Positions 45,701 through 56,634 of a stretch of 64,000 nucleotides of DNA are shown piece after piece. The stretch lies in NCBI GenBank assembly GCA_001557505.1, contig LSAX01000003.1, positions 744,001 through 808,000 of the forward strand, written 5' to 3'. This DNA comes from Reticulascus tulasneorum (taxonomy: Eukaryota; Ascomycota; Sordariomycetes; Glomerellales; Reticulascaceae). The notes beneath the pieces are model-generated. The model had not been told where the DNA came from. It saw only the letters and a program-made list of their open reading frames with translations, and ran no database searches. A program made the translations under genes and the position numbers. The number at the start of each line of letters is the position of its first letter. Positions within the stretch are counted from its first letter, which is position 1.

Positions 45701-48261
45701 GCGACAGGTTTACCTTCACGGCTTGGTGGACGAGAAAATGGCTCTCTGGTTGACTCTTGGAAAGACTCTTCCAGCATGTCTGGGCTTGGTTCTCCGTTTT
45801 CCGTTTCAGATTCCTCAACGCTGGTAAGGCCGCTTGGTGGCTTTACCTGGCCCCGAATCATGGCCATGATCTTGCCAGCTTCATCGAGAAAATCCTGGGT
45901 CCTGATCGATGGCTTGCGATCCGTTTCGCCCGCGCCCGAGTAGTCTGCGAAGCTTGCAGCGAATTGTGAAGCTCGATTAGGCGATCGCCTCTGAGGCTGC
46001 TCCTCGAGCATCTCGTCGTCAGCAAACGGGTGCTGTTCTCGCTGCAGCGAAGATCTCTGACTAGGAGTCGGGGTGCGGGGACGAAGCATTTGCCGGACTG
46101 CAAGTATGTTTGGATTTGCCGCCTGCTGGAGCTCTCCAGGACGGGCATCCTTGCGCTTCTTGCCCATTATTGATTGCATCTGCTGATGTGATGTGAGAAC
46201 CGAATCTAGGGGCCCATTTTGATCATCTCGACCATATGCGATATCCGACTTGTGAAGTGTTCGCCGCCGTTTGGGGGTTGGATCTTTTGACGGAGAAGTT
46301 CTTGGCCTCTTTCCCTCCGAGCCACTGTCGCGCTTCTTCGGAGTCGCGAGGACTTCGGGACCAGGTCTCAGCGCCTGGTTATTCTCTCTGCGGAGACTCT
46401 GCAGGCTGCCCATTGAGAACGTTCGGGTGTTCTTTGAAGAGGACATTGTCGTGACTGATTTTTGTCGCTTTCTTCTCACGTACAAATGGTCATCGTCTAG
46501 GGGGGAAGATCCGAGGGGTAAATTGAAGCTTAGGGGATGCTCGGGCGCGAACGAGTCCTGTTCAGGGTCTATGTTTTCCAAGTCGTCGTCAAAACATGAT
46601 TCATCATCAGGCCGAACTGCAATATCCTGGGTGAATTCGTATCCTTCCAAGTCTCCTGCGCCGAACTGGCTGACTGATCTTGAGCTCGGCATTGTCGAGA
46701 GCGAATCATACATGGGTTTCTGAGGACTAGATGCATGGTGTAACTCGGACTGGGAAAGCTCATCTGGAATATTAGATTTTGGAGAGTGTCGAGATGAACC
46801 AGTCATTTGGTCCTCAAACTGGCTGATCCTCCGTAGTAGAGTCTGGTTGGTGAAAGTGTCGTATGGACCGAAAAGCTTCAACGGACTGCCCCCGTTGTTT
46901 TGATTCTTTGCGTTTCGCTTCTCAGGACTAGGATGCGGGGCGCGGAGTGCTGGGGGGCTTTGGGATCTTATTCTCCTGCTTCCGTATCCCATCTCATCGA
47001 TTCTGATCGACGGGTATTGCTTCGGAGTGCTTGCTTGCAGGGACTCTTCCGGGAGCATCTCAGAAGTGTCTGTTCCCAGGCCGGGACTTAGCACTCGATA
47101 TCTGAAGGAGCCTTCTGCGGATCTTCCCCCTCTCTTTAGGTTTAGAAATCCCCCATTACGAGCGTAGTCTTCAGTGTTCTCGACACCATACGAACCGTCC
47201 TCTTTGTTGGTTGTGTCAAATGACAGATCCATGTCAAGTTGCGAGTCGATAAGCATCTGATTGATTCGAAGTTTCTCCAGCTTCTGTTTCAACTGCTCCG
47301 CGGGTACCTCGATGGGAGAGAAATCGACCTGGCCATCATTGGCTCTCTGTCGAGCGAGCAAGATTGGACTAAAATCCTCGTTTCTTACATCGCTCTGACC
47401 GCTAACCTTCCGTGACGCGTCGTTAGGCGGCGCAAGCACACTGACAGTCGTTGCCACGGTCTGAACACTCTCCTTCGCGCTGATATCTCGGCAGTGGGTA
47501 TCCTGATGTATACTGAAATCGCTGAGTCTGCTTGGCTCGACCGAGTCCTCCGTCATTTTGTATTTGACCTCTCTTTGCTGTCGTCTTGGACTTGGGCTTG
47601 GACTACCATCCATATGGTCCTCGTCGGATTCTTCGTCATCCTCCTCGTCAAAACCAACTTCTCGGGCATGGTAGAGTGGCGGACTCGAAGGGAAAGTCGT
47701 GTTGTTCTGTAGGCTTTCGTCCTCTAGCGAATCGTCTGGTTGCGGCGCAGGTGGTCTAAACATATTTTCCAGCCCGGTGGCAGCGGAATGAAACAGATCC
47801 CGCTGTTCGCCGTACGCGACATCGCCGTAAACCAGCCTTCTCTTCCATTCCGGTGTATGGCCCTTTCCTTTCGGCGGCGATGCGCTCACCGATTTGTGCT
47901 GGACTGTATTATGGACAACAGAGCCATTTGTCGATGCCGAAACGGATCGGCTCACATGTCGTCCTCGTTCGGAAAACTTTAGTTCTTGCGAAAGCTTGTA
48001 TGGCCCGCGTTGGGAGGCGGGGATGTTGATCTCGTTTGAGCTTCTCTCGCTCAGTACACTGATGCTATTATCATTTGCACCAGGCAGAGATTGCTTTGGC
48101 TTTGATATTGGCAGAGGAATCTTGCTCCCAGATCCGCTAAAAGTGGGAGCCTTCGTATTCTCGGCCGATTTTAACGAAGGCAGTTGTCCAGGTGGGGATG
48201 CGTCCGAACCATGCTGGGAGACCCAGTCCTCGGACAGTGAGTCAAGCCAGGCGTGCTCCAT
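42736..48261 (-). CDS. Septation-initiation scaffold, Nud1/Cdc11-like leucine-rich repeat protein
   Basis: One uninterrupted 5.5-kb exon, 1,841 residues. The first 1,340 residues are disordered and rich in Ser, Pro, Arg and Asp, with many SP/TP and RxxS sites fitting heavy phosphorylation. The C-terminal part, about 1350-1740, carries a run of leucine-rich repeats (LDASNNSI, VDVSDNEI, LDLGGNKI, LDLSDNNL, LNLNFNAI, LDLRDNPV), followed by a cap segment (RRRLYQIVFVGCCKRLKMLDG) like the Nud1/Cdc11/centriolin type. In yeasts and Aspergillus (Cdc11, Nud1, SnaD) this protein sits at the spindle pole body and anchors the septation/mitotic-exit kinase cascade. Orthology is inferred from architecture. 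Confidence 0.87.
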   Translation of the reverse strand: MEHAWLDSLSEDWVSQHGSDASPPGQLPSLKSAENTKAPTFSGSGSKIPLPISKPKQSLPGANDNSISVLSERSSNEINIPASQRGPYKLSQELKFSERGRHVSRSVSASTNGSVVHNTVQHKSVSASPPKGKGHTPEWKRRLVYGDVAYGEQRDLFHSAATGLENMFRPPAPQPDDSLEDESLQNNTTFPSSPPLYHAREVGFDEEDDEESDEDHMDGSPSPSPRRQQREVKYKMTEDSVEPSRLSDFSIHQDTHCRDISAKESVQTVATTVSVLAPPNDASRKVSGQSDVRNEDFSPILLARQRANDGQVDFSPIEVPAEQLKQKLEKLRINQMLIDSQLDMDLSFDTTNKEDGSYGVENTEDYARNGGFLNLKRGGRSAEGSFRYRVLSPGLGTDTSEMLPEESLQASTPKQYPSIRIDEMGYGSRRIRSQSPPALRAPHPSPEKRNAKNQNNGGSPLKLFGPYDTFTNQTLLRRISQFEDQMTGSSRHSPKSNIPDELSQSELHHASSPQKPMYDSLSTMPSSRSVSQFGAGDLEGYEFTQDIAVRPDDESCFDDDLENIDPEQDSFAPEHPLSFNLPLGSSPLDDDHLYVRRKRQKSVTTMSSSKNTRTFSMGSLQSLRRENNQALRPGPEVLATPKKRDSGSEGKRPRTSPSKDPTPKRRRTLHKSDIAYGRDDQNGPLDSVLTSHQQMQSIMGKKRKDARPGELQQAANPNILAVRQMLRPRTPTPSQRSSLQREQHPFADDEMLEEQPQRRSPNRASQFAASFADYSGAGETDRKPSIRTQDFLDEAGKIMAMIRGQVKPPSGLTSVEESETENGEPSPDMLEESFQESTREPFSRPPSREGKPVARLPARQEDPEILDHLRKYQELSDMGDVITSSIRSMTEAKDALRAAQEIERQLESSPRSRVYLTDSEDFQGNAIISDPPNIRISQNLMQQKDLSKDGVDFPSNSSGSSTNRSIPTNSSRGSDSRKTIAPQSVSHLIPDQVGSMYLDRHQNIWIKRKGSGARPRAHSVLPSEDSEDDPFGSIPDLSVDMTKEMQHLRIIAAQKEAEAQDAMDAVNRLSARGPTSPSKTPQRQSLKGYVTLSPNAAVTGDFASQARDELTKLESRAGTSPSREYAEDVEHEISLHEDRVASSASRKRNLTISFSSPIASIIQDVAAEDIDNLSDDASVLAQSDRHVDSDQTRRARYQSLTKSARKRLLQPRARSTSRGTTRHLAVQGESFMPRPVSRIDEQDEESAAEHAYNESRQVSIVGDHSIVSHRAAENRCTSLSFVVTTPGKSAVAALHRDASAIISQNVGNMSLSPLSEFTLNNAEQSFGFEVSYIVEDRHLMTGDGSKRVMSMTVRDLVDKLTEVEPFEPYWEDFTDLDLSDKRLSSLHMLDEFCGRLVVLDASNNSIGHLDGVPSSVRQLKVTHNLLSELTSWDHLANLQYVDVSDNEIESLSALKNLVHLRSVRADNNQLTSLDGLNFHDGLLTLRARDNLIEEADFEGTKLHRLTELDLGGNKIRAIRNAGQLSSLETLKLQRNSLGSFTVEASDGLQNLRYLDLSDNNLLSLDVSRLPSLRLLHADRNCISKIIGFTRARHLDSLSLREQRGSEQLDLSFLSAAYEIRKLFLSGNYIGSFEPKVDFLNLQLLELANCGLQTLPESFGQLMPNLRSLNLNFNAIADLSPIRYIPRMKKLLVAGNRLADATSVTEILTEFPHLSQLDLRDNPVTQGFYPPVQVMVPTDRTDFVDPFTLPDAEPERDDLFASRLDDATKLRRRLYQIVFVGCCKRLKMLDGLRVKKQLLLARDDALQTLVSEGLLPGDVVEPPAPVQNGGEEDKWEAENSLA

Positions 48262-49285
48262 GGCGACGCTGGTAGAAGAGGCGATGAGAAATCGATCGTG
48301 AAGCTATCTTGAAGCCATGAATCACGCGTGTCTTGGGTAGGGAATGGACTGTGTGGGGCGTGAATATCGCGGGTGGCCGTTGTAAACACAACTCAATTGG
48401 GTGATGCTGTGTAGTGCGAAGTAACAGCTTGATCCCAGGGTCAAAGGCAATAGTAAGGGAATCGAAAAATTATACCGGAATGTGTACTCGCGATGCTTGT
48501 CGCATTGAGGCTCTACCGGAGCAGCATCAATGACTCTCGGCGCGGTCGTCTTTCTCGCGTCCACTACACAATTGCTTGCAGGAGTAAACACACCAATGAT
48601 TGGTGGGGTGCTTGGTTGCTGTGTCAACACGGCTTGTTATTCTTTCGCCTTCGGAGCTTGTGGATCTTCCGCTCCGTAAAGCCAATAGTGTGTGTACGCA
48701 GCTCACCAACCACGTAAATCCACTCCGACCGACCAGGACATTCTGCCAGGATGTCTGGGGATCATTAAGGACCTATCGAGAAGTGTACAAAATGCTGTTC
48801 TGTCTTTCAAGGTCGCATACCATGGAACGCAGAAAGCTTCAACTTATCTAGTAATGCACACCTTCGGGTAGTCGCGTCTCACTGCTCTAATTACTTGCTA
48901 CCAAGGGTTCTTTAGGAGCACTCGAGGAGCAGCAAAATGAAGGAGAGCAGAAGTACCGTAGATATCAGATTGCATTAGCATACATATGTGTAGTCGTCGC
49001 TGGCCCATATCATCTTGTTGGGCTGGAGTCTCGTCAAGATAAAAAGCACTTAAACACGAGCTCACGTGCTGACGCGGGGTCGCGTCTCCCAGTGAACGCG
49101 GTGGATCCTCGCCTGCCAAATCTCGGTTCGCTATCGTCGTGAGCAACTGCACCTCTACAGAGATTTGTCACATCAGCCGCATCAATCGTCGCCAAATCGC
49201 AATCTGATGCACCTGTCCGACAGCTTCCTATCGGATTTGTCTCTACCAGTGTTTTTATGGCTGTATAACCACAGCAATCAGCGCA
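48262..49285. other. Divergent upstream region of two large genes
   Basis: About 1 kb between the starts of the scaffold gene (minus) and the Pro-Trp-repeat gene (plus). Only short unsupported open frames were seen. Confidence 0.5.
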
Positions 49286-52200
49286 ATGGAGGCGGACAAG
49301 AGCTGCAGGGTCCAGTGGCTGGTCGACGAACCGGTATACTGCGAGGCCCAGGATAGTCCCGAGGACATCGTTTGCGTCGGATCCGATGACGATGACTACG
49401 ACACTCCGACAGAACGAAAGCTCCGATATGAAGCAGCAGCTATTCGATTTCTAGACGGGAAGCAGGCCTTTCTTCTCTCGGCAAGACTGCGCGGCCCTTT
49501 CGATAAAGAATCTGGTTGGACCAATCCTTGGCGCTCGAAACGGCAAATCGCTTCGTTGTCAAAACCTCGGGTCTCTCGGAGTCCAAAAAAGCTTGGAAAT
49601 CTGCGCTCTCCTATCAAGCTATCTTCTCGAGATGTATCACGCCCTGCACGTGCAGCTGCGATGGTCAAAGAATCGGCTGCCCAACGGGAGACTCCGAATT
49701 ACCTGCCAAGTCCAGAGAGCCTGAATCAGGCCCCAGTTACCGAACACCCTTTCATGGAAGAAGATGAGTTGGCACGAGTCGAAGATTGGAGGGTAGCGAT
49801 CAACCCTAAGGTACCGACAGTGGATGGCTTCTGGGCACCAGAACATAGAAGCAGGTCGGAGACGACACGCAAACGAAGAGCAAAGGGGACAGATTGGCTG
49901 AAGAGAGAAGCTGGCAAGCGTCCAAAGATATCTGACACAAACAACTTGGAGGAGGCATCTAACCTTGCCGAACCTTCAACCACAAGTCAAGCACTGGACA
50001 CATCCTTTGCCAAGTCCGCTCCAGAAATGAGATCCTACAACGATGAAGTCGGTGACGGGTTTACCCGGAGCTTGCGAAGTCCTGAAAGTTTTCCTTCCGC
50101 TACGCCAAGAACGTTGCTGGCTCTAAGACGACGGGTCAACGACCACAGTGAAATTTCCGACGACGAGCTTTCAAAAACCAACGCCATCACTCAGAGATCA
50201 ACTTCCAAACGAATCAAAGTAAAACAAGAGCATAGCCTACAGGCCTGTGAACTGACAGAGGAAACGGGGTCAAGCCCTCCGCCCATACGAGCAACTGAGG
50301 CTAAGAAGTCGGCCATCTCTACCACAGTCCCAGGATCTGATGGACATCAAGGAACATCCTCCAACGGCCTTCGGTCCCTCTCCGTCCCTCTGATTCATAA
50401 ATACACGCAAGGTCGGAACGATCTGGTACAGAGTGGAGGTGTGGAGGCACCGCAAACGGAATTTGAGACACAGCAAGATGAGAGCTTCCTCTATCGCAAG
50501 AGGTGCAGGAAGGACAGGCACACCAAAGAGAATCCTGTGGTATCTGCTTCGAAGAGTGGCTCGCTGAGATCAACAAGGTCCGGGTCTCTGGAACGGCCTG
50601 ATAATCTAGTATCGGACTCCACTGCAAATAATCGGGCAGCGGATGAGGCCAAGGCGACTTCCCATGGCTCGTGCGTCGATGCGGTCCAGCATACTATGCC
50701 GCCCGAGGATGCAATGGAAATCGACGGCGGAAACGCGGCGAACAAAGAAGCGTTAGCTGGCGATATCGCGATGAAGGATATGCTTTCGACCGCGAATGAG
50801 AATTTCGGGAAATCAGCCGTCCAGATCTCCCAATCACACAATGTTCCATCAACATGCATGAGCAGGGAGTCAGCCACTGACGAGCCATCGGTGGATCAAG
50901 ATTGTGTCTCTTCAGAAGCAATAGCTGGAACTTTGGAAGCTGAACTTGTCTCCATCGATGCCGCATCAAGCCTTCATGTTGGGGGTGAGAATGCCCCCGA
51001 AGATACCCAGTCTTTTCCGCTGCACGGACAAAAGTCTTCTTTGGTAGAAGTGCAGATTGGCGGGCATGGCCAGCAAAGCGAGTCCACGATTGACCAGCAG
51101 GCCGATCCAACTACCCTTCCCGCGCCACCGGAAGAACACCGAAGCAGAGACTCCAGAGACGAGCCAACTCCCGAGCAGTCATCTGAATCACAGCCAAACA
51201 AGACAAACGTATTTTCGTTCAAGAAAGTGTTACAGAGAATTTGTCCACAAAGTCCCTGGACAAAACTGAGCCAGTTCGCAGGCTTGCCCAGCAGTCCCAG
51301 TCAGAACAACAACGACGATGGAGCACTATTGGTGGATATGAAGCCCGAGGTTGATGGCGACTCAAAGTTAGAAGTGGAGAATGCTACAGAGGCAACTGCA
51401 ACGACTTGCAGAACAACCTCAGTGGTTGAGCTTCAAGAACCGTGGAACGCCTCGAAAAGATCTAGTTCTGTACGCGAGGAGACAACATCCGAACATCCCG
51501 TTGGCCATGCGACTGAACTTGTCGAAGGTATAGTATCCACTGTTGTACCCAGTCAACAGACCCCTTGGGCCAAGTCATCCATGCCGCAGCCTTGCCACGT
51601 TGAGCATCACGAACAGCTGCAGTCCCCAGACCAACTCGAAGTTCTACACCAATCGCAGTCGACTCCTGCCCATAATAGTCTCTTGTCAGCGGACCGACAG
51701 AGTCCATGGAACTCAAGCTCAGAAGCTTTACGAATGGCCGCAGAGGAAGCCCTTAAAACTGCTAGCATCAGTTTTGGGGATTCAGTCTCACCGATCATGT
51801 CTCTTGGGTCAACTACTCAGCAAGATACTGAAGCTCTAGTTTTGGCAAACTCTGACACTAAGCTTGCAACCCCCTTAGCTCAGCTCCGAGACACGACACC
51901 GGAGCCAGTCTTCTCAATCAAGTCATTTGCCAACTTTATGTCTCCTGAACGTCCAGGTCAGTCAAACAAAGTACGGCTGTCGGGAGGTCATCTCCCGAGT
52001 ACGCAGAGGTTACTGGCGGCCACGACGATCAACCCATGGGATAGTGTGTCCAAATCATCCCGCCGCGTTACCTGGGCTCCTCTGCCAGAGGAATCACAGG
52101 GCTGCGAAGCATCCCCGTCTCGGAATCATGGCCGAGGAGCCTCTCCACCACCGGAGACCCCAATTGCCGAGCTACCGACCGGCAATGATGACCAGTACAG

Positions 52201-52549
52201 GGGCCACTTTAAAGCGGTCACTCGTAAAGCAAAGGGACTCTGTCGTCTCTTACCTACTGCTTCGCAGCAAGTTCTCCATAGCCCAGGAACGGCTGCGATG
52301 GCGGAGGCATTTATCGTTGCGAACAACGTGGCCGAGTCGCCGCATGAAGGTCATCTGGACCTTATTGGTGGGCAGCAAACCCTGCTGGATGATGTCGATG
52401 CTGTGTTGGGAAATCTGGGTGAGTTCCTCGATGCTAGTGGCATTGAGGCCGACTTGGCTGAGGTCCAGGTTGAGGCTCGAGATGGAAGCGGAGGGTTGCG
52501 ACGTAGTCTCGCCAATGCCGACGGGATGGATCTTGGTATGTGGGCATGA
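49286..52549 (+). CDS. Disordered protein with repeated Pro-Trp motifs, unknown function
   Basis: Single exon, 1,087 residues. The N-terminal 80 residues (VQWLVDEPVYCEAQ, then an acidic SDDDDYDTP) and the C-terminal 130 residues look folded; the last includes AMAEAFIVANNVAES and TLLDDVDAVLGNLGEFLDASGIEADL, a helical block. Everything between is low-complexity and rich in Ser, Glu, Lys and Pro. Six short Pro-Trp motifs are spaced through it: residues 81-82, 657-658, 719-720, 760-761, 807-808 and 917-918, most preceded by Ser, Thr, Asn or Glu and followed by Asn/Asp/Thr/Arg/Ala and Ser or Lys. Basic clusters could serve as nuclear localisation signals. Fungal relatives are, to my memory, annotated as hypothetical or 'protamine P1-like'; I cannot assign a function. 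Confidence 0.85.
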   Translation: MEADKSCRVQWLVDEPVYCEAQDSPEDIVCVGSDDDDYDTPTERKLRYEAAAIRFLDGKQAFLLSARLRGPFDKESGWTNPWRSKRQIASLSKPRVSRSPKKLGNLRSPIKLSSRDVSRPARAAAMVKESAAQRETPNYLPSPESLNQAPVTEHPFMEEDELARVEDWRVAINPKVPTVDGFWAPEHRSRSETTRKRRAKGTDWLKREAGKRPKISDTNNLEEASNLAEPSTTSQALDTSFAKSAPEMRSYNDEVGDGFTRSLRSPESFPSATPRTLLALRRRVNDHSEISDDELSKTNAITQRSTSKRIKVKQEHSLQACELTEETGSSPPPIRATEAKKSAISTTVPGSDGHQGTSSNGLRSLSVPLIHKYTQGRNDLVQSGGVEAPQTEFETQQDESFLYRKRCRKDRHTKENPVVSASKSGSLRSTRSGSLERPDNLVSDSTANNRAADEAKATSHGSCVDAVQHTMPPEDAMEIDGGNAANKEALAGDIAMKDMLSTANENFGKSAVQISQSHNVPSTCMSRESATDEPSVDQDCVSSEAIAGTLEAELVSIDAASSLHVGGENAPEDTQSFPLHGQKSSLVEVQIGGHGQQSESTIDQQADPTTLPAPPEEHRSRDSRDEPTPEQSSESQPNKTNVFSFKKVLQRICPQSPWTKLSQFAGLPSSPSQNNNDDGALLVDMKPEVDGDSKLEVENATEATATTCRTTSVVELQEPWNASKRSSSVREETTSEHPVGHATELVEGIVSTVVPSQQTPWAKSSMPQPCHVEHHEQLQSPDQLEVLHQSQSTPAHNSLLSADRQSPWNSSSEALRMAAEEALKTASISFGDSVSPIMSLGSTTQQDTEALVLANSDTKLATPLAQLRDTTPEPVFSIKSFANFMSPERPGQSNKVRLSGGHLPSTQRLLAATTINPWDSVSKSSRRVTWAPLPEESQGCEASPSRNHGRGASPPPETPIAELPTGNDDQYRGHFKAVTRKAKGLCRLLPTASQQVLHSPGTAAMAEAFIVANNVAESPHEGHLDLIGGQQTLLDDVDAVLGNLGEFLDASGIEADLAEVQVEARDGSGGLRRSLANADGMDLGMWA

Positions 52550-55500
52550 AGCGGCTCATATGAATGTGTAGAAGTGCGATTTGCTCCTTCAGTTTGACCG
52601 GGCTACGGCTTGTAGAGGAGTAACACGGCGTTCATTATGGCCATGGGAGGAGGTGGCGTCACAACCGGGATATTTTAGTCGATGGCTACTTGACAGACTT
52701 ATGTCTAGCATAAGCTTATGTCTGTCCTTGGAATGTTTAATGACTTGCTTATACAAGGAGTAGAGTGGCCTCAATTTAGCTACTCTGGGTTTTGATTCAG
52801 TATAGTCACGTCACCATTTTCCCATTGCCTACATGTAGAGCGTGTTCCAATCTCGTGGCCATGCCATGTGTGAGCGCACATAGTCCACCGACATTTAAGT
52901 GTTGCCAGAGCATCGTCTACTTCGCGTTTGAGGATGCTTGGATCCAGTCATTTCCTGATTACAAGGCCATGATGTCGTGGGCATGCAACCACTACGCCAT
53001 CCAAACTACAGGCTGTCCGGCACAGCCGTCAGTGAACTACAATTTGTATCCACATGCACGTAACCCACTTTGCTTAAGCATAGATGTATCTGAAGGTAGA
53101 GAGCATAAAGGCATCTGATTCACTAAATTCCAAGACGCACTCTGTAGCTTACTCCAGCCCTTTTTGGTCTTGCTGCCTCGAACCGGCGTCAAACTCATAG
53201 AGACAGGCATTACGAGCCTACCTGAACCCAGGTGTCCACCATGTGGTCAATGTAAAGATCGGTGAGAGTTCTTGGGCACATCCACGTCAAATCAGAGCAG
53301 ATGGGGCGGTGTGGGATCTCGCAGATCACATGGCGAATCCTAGGGTTCTCTTTGGATGGATCGATTTCGACGCACCCCTGAGTAAGACAGACAATCATTC
53401 AGATATTGCGACTTGCCGAGTTTATACGTCTGTTGTCTCGTTGAGAGCCGCCAGTAAAACTCAACAATTGACAGGTAACAAATCGTACATCCTACCGTGG
53501 CCCGGTCCGAGGCATCAATCGAATCCAGTGACTCATAACTTGCCGGCGCTCATCTACTCTTTGGCGTTGACCTTGACATTGGCCATCCGAGACACGTACA
53601 AACCAGATCAGCATGCTGTAGGTCGAGGCTTATGTACATCGGCAGAGCCTCAAAGCCGATTGGTTCAGAGAGATGCCCGGGATGTAGTCCCCGTCATTCC
53701 CGAAGATGCGACTCTTTATCCAACTGGGTAGTTCATGTGTTCATCGCACTGGCGACTCAACAAGGCAGGTACCGGGCGAATGATCGAAGAGAAGACAGAC
53801 TTCGGCCCTTATCAGCAGCGTGAGAAATGAAGTTGGGGGTCTCCAGACAAGCGTCTGGTTTAGACACGATACTCCAGCCGTTGGTGAGTATTATTAATGC
53901 CCAGGCCTGGCTGAGTTGATGGAATAGATAAACCGAACAAGGAATAGCCCATGCCAGCTCAGCCAGTAATGCTAGCGTGGAGGCGGCTTCATAAGTCCCT
54001 GGAGCTAGCATAGGGCAAATTGGAACCAAGAAGGAAATCGGCAACAAGTGTCTGATTCTGATATTGAACCAGGACCATCCGGATCCCACGCCCAAAGGGA
54101 TTGTAAGGTGAGTGGCTGCTGCAGCTTCAGACGAGAAGTACGGCGTACGAAGACGCAATTGATGGGGTCCAGAATGGAAGGACCAGAGGGGTGACCGCAG
54201 CGTCATCGATTGATGAGACATTCGAAGGTTGGCTGGAATGGTTCCCCTGCGCATGATGAGGAGACGTTGCAAGACGGGTTGGGCGCTCTGAGCTCAGAAG
54301 GGCGGTCTGGCGAGCACGTTGTCGGATGATTGGCAACCATCGAATTTTGCCATTCTGGTAAAATCTGTTGGGCATGACCCTTGGCATCGGGTCCTCGTAG
54401 CATCCCTCGCTTCAGTACTCCAGATCGAAGGGTTCGAAGACTCAATTTGGAGACGTGTCAGAGAAAAAAAAAGCAATTCCTTTCCTAGTCCGTGGATAGA
54501 CGTTCCGTGCCGTCAAGCCCATCCCATCCATCCTTTCCGCTCACCGGTTACAGGGGGAATGGTGTAGGGATGGTGCAAACAACTGGATTCGAATTCTGGT
54601 AGACCTCGGAAAGACAATCTTAGGGAATGAGGGCAGAGCCAATTGGCTGTTGCGGTCGAGGAATTAGGCCCTTATCGCAATGCCTGATGTGTTGTTTTGC
54701 TGCTAAGTTATTGAGGATCGCCTATCATCTCATTGCCGACATCAGAACCCCCGAATGTCGACCACACGGATGGGCAATGTGCACTGCTGTGCTGGCAGCA
54801 CTCTCTTACGCGAAGAAGAATAAGAAGAAAGGAAGAGAAGAGTTGACACCACCATTGAAGCCATGCAGGGTGGGTGATGTGCAACGGGCACGATCTGGGA
54901 TGGCACCATCAGCTGTGTGGACGAATAGCTGGGTTGTCCCATCCACCTTCTGCCCTACGAACGACATGCGCGTTTGGGGCGTTTTGCGATCCACCGAGAC
55001 ATCAATGCAAGTGGCAGGGTGGCCGGTTCAGAGTTGCGTATGTATGTTAGCCTTCCAGGTGTCCGAAAGCAAGCAGTGGTGCAGCGAAATCGCGTTTGCT
55101 TCTCTTGATCTTCCTGTAGTCGGCTAGTACAATGGCTTCGAGGCCCATTCTCCCCAATGGGGGTGGGTGTACTATAGACGGAAAATCAGGTCAAGCCTGT
55201 CATATCTGCTGCTGAAAAAACGTGGCCCTGAGAGATCAGGAAGTTGCAAAGCTTGGATGTGTCGGTGAACAGTCCACGACCGCACGGGGTTCGTGTATGG
55301 TTCAACGGTGAGTGTAGATTGCATCATGGATATACGGCTATGGATTCGCCAAGGCCGGGACAGCTAGACACGCAGAGTGTCGTTTATTAGAGTTCTAGAC
55401 TGGTCGTTGAAAATCGAGAAGCGGCAGTTATTGTTCAACACAGTACCAGTCGGTGATTATCAACGTTTGTATTGTGCCCGGCCAACGTAGCAACACTTAG

Positions 55501-56582
55501 AACAACGAGCCTCCCGGGAGCCCAAATGGCATCTGAACTAGCTGTGAACTAAGCAGTAGACGAGAAGCGGGGTTCATCCCGACTCTTCTAGGATGGGATA
55601 ACTCGAAGTCTACCCCAGATAATAGACTAATTAGCGGGAAGTCAAGAAAAGGCCGGGCCCTGTTAGGGTTTCGTATTGCCTTGCACGGCGAGATTTGTTG
55701 TATGTAATGGACACCGCTTGGTCCTAGGATAGTGCTTCCAGGAGGCGGAGCAGGCACAGCTAGCGTCCGGAATGTTTCAACTGGAATCCATGAAGTATTC
55801 CGTTTGGTCAGGATTGGATCTGCCCGTTCCATGTCTTATTCTGTAATCTCTCCCCATCAAGGCGCAAGATCCTCCCCCTGGTCGCTGCACTTGGGTCTCC
55901 ACACGTGGGAAGGAGGGAGCAGTCCGGGAGGCGAGATTCCTTGGGACCATGGAAGAAGTACGTACTGATGACCCTCCCCTTCGGTTCCGTCGCTAACTTA
56001 GTTGTTAGTAACGTGGAAAGTTGGAAATGGGTACGCCTATATGCAACGTCGTCATCCCCCGACCGGCATAGGTTCGGTTCGATAGGCTCACTCCTCCGCT
56101 GTAAGGAGCCCCACTAATACCGCCTGTAGCCACTAATTAACGGTCCTGCTGGAATGAAAAGATCCAAAACCCCCCCTCTGTGCGGGTTGCGGCTTCGGTG
56201 CTGGCTAGGTAGGTACTTCGCTAAGCTACCTAACTAGTGGTGATTAACTACTTAGTCCGTAGTACATAAGCACATAAAGTACGCCAAAACTTCAGCATGG
56301 GCCACACCTTGTACTCGCCCTCAGAAGATTCCCGTCCCTCTACATCTACATAACCTACCTAGGTACATCCATAGGACCTAACTACCTACCTAGTATCTAA
56401 CCCCCCCCCTCCCCCAAAAAAAAGAAAAACACCACACCCCGAACGCCCACAAACCCAGTCCGAACATCCCAATCCACATCCCACCTCCAGAAAGGGAGAC
56501 CACCGCTCTTTATCTCTGCCGCCCAGGCATCTGCGAATCATTCCTCCCACACGTCTCGTTGCACTCGCCAGATGTTCACCTC
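52550..56582. other. 4-kb gene-poor region upstream of the inositol phosphate kinase gene
   Basis: The longest gene-free stretch in the window apart from the transposon. Open frames up to about 170 codons occur (53243-53731, 53757-54272, 54627-55127) but lack domains or introns. Near 56200-56400 palindromic ACCTAGGTA-type words recur, followed by a C-then-A homopolymer block at 56401-56430. No tRNA or transposon end was recognised. Confidence 0.45.
56199..56400. repeat. Cluster of ACCTACCTAGGTA-type palindromic words
   Basis: Several copies of ACCTA/TAGGT words in both orientations within 200 bp, about 180-380 bp before the kinase start codon. They could be promoter elements or simple-sequence drift. 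Confidence 0.45.
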
Positions 56583-56634
56583 ATGTCCAGCCCGCCTCGC
56601 ACCCCCGAAAATGCCGCACCCGCTGCCCCGGTGA
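56572..56634 (+). promoter_or_regulatory. Overlapping upstream ORF of the Kcs1-like gene
   Basis: An ATG 11 nt before the main start opens a 20-codon frame in another register, ending at TGA 56632-56634, inside the main coding sequence. It could reduce main-frame translation. Confidence 0.4.

Noticed and set aside
53160..53230. A tRNA-like GGTTCGAGGC on the minus strand
   Set aside because: The T-stem does not pair fully and no matching acceptor arm lies at the right distance.
53243..55127. Open frames of 160-170 codons in the 4-kb gap
   Set aside because: Composition unlike the neighbouring proteins, no recognisable motifs and no splice structure.
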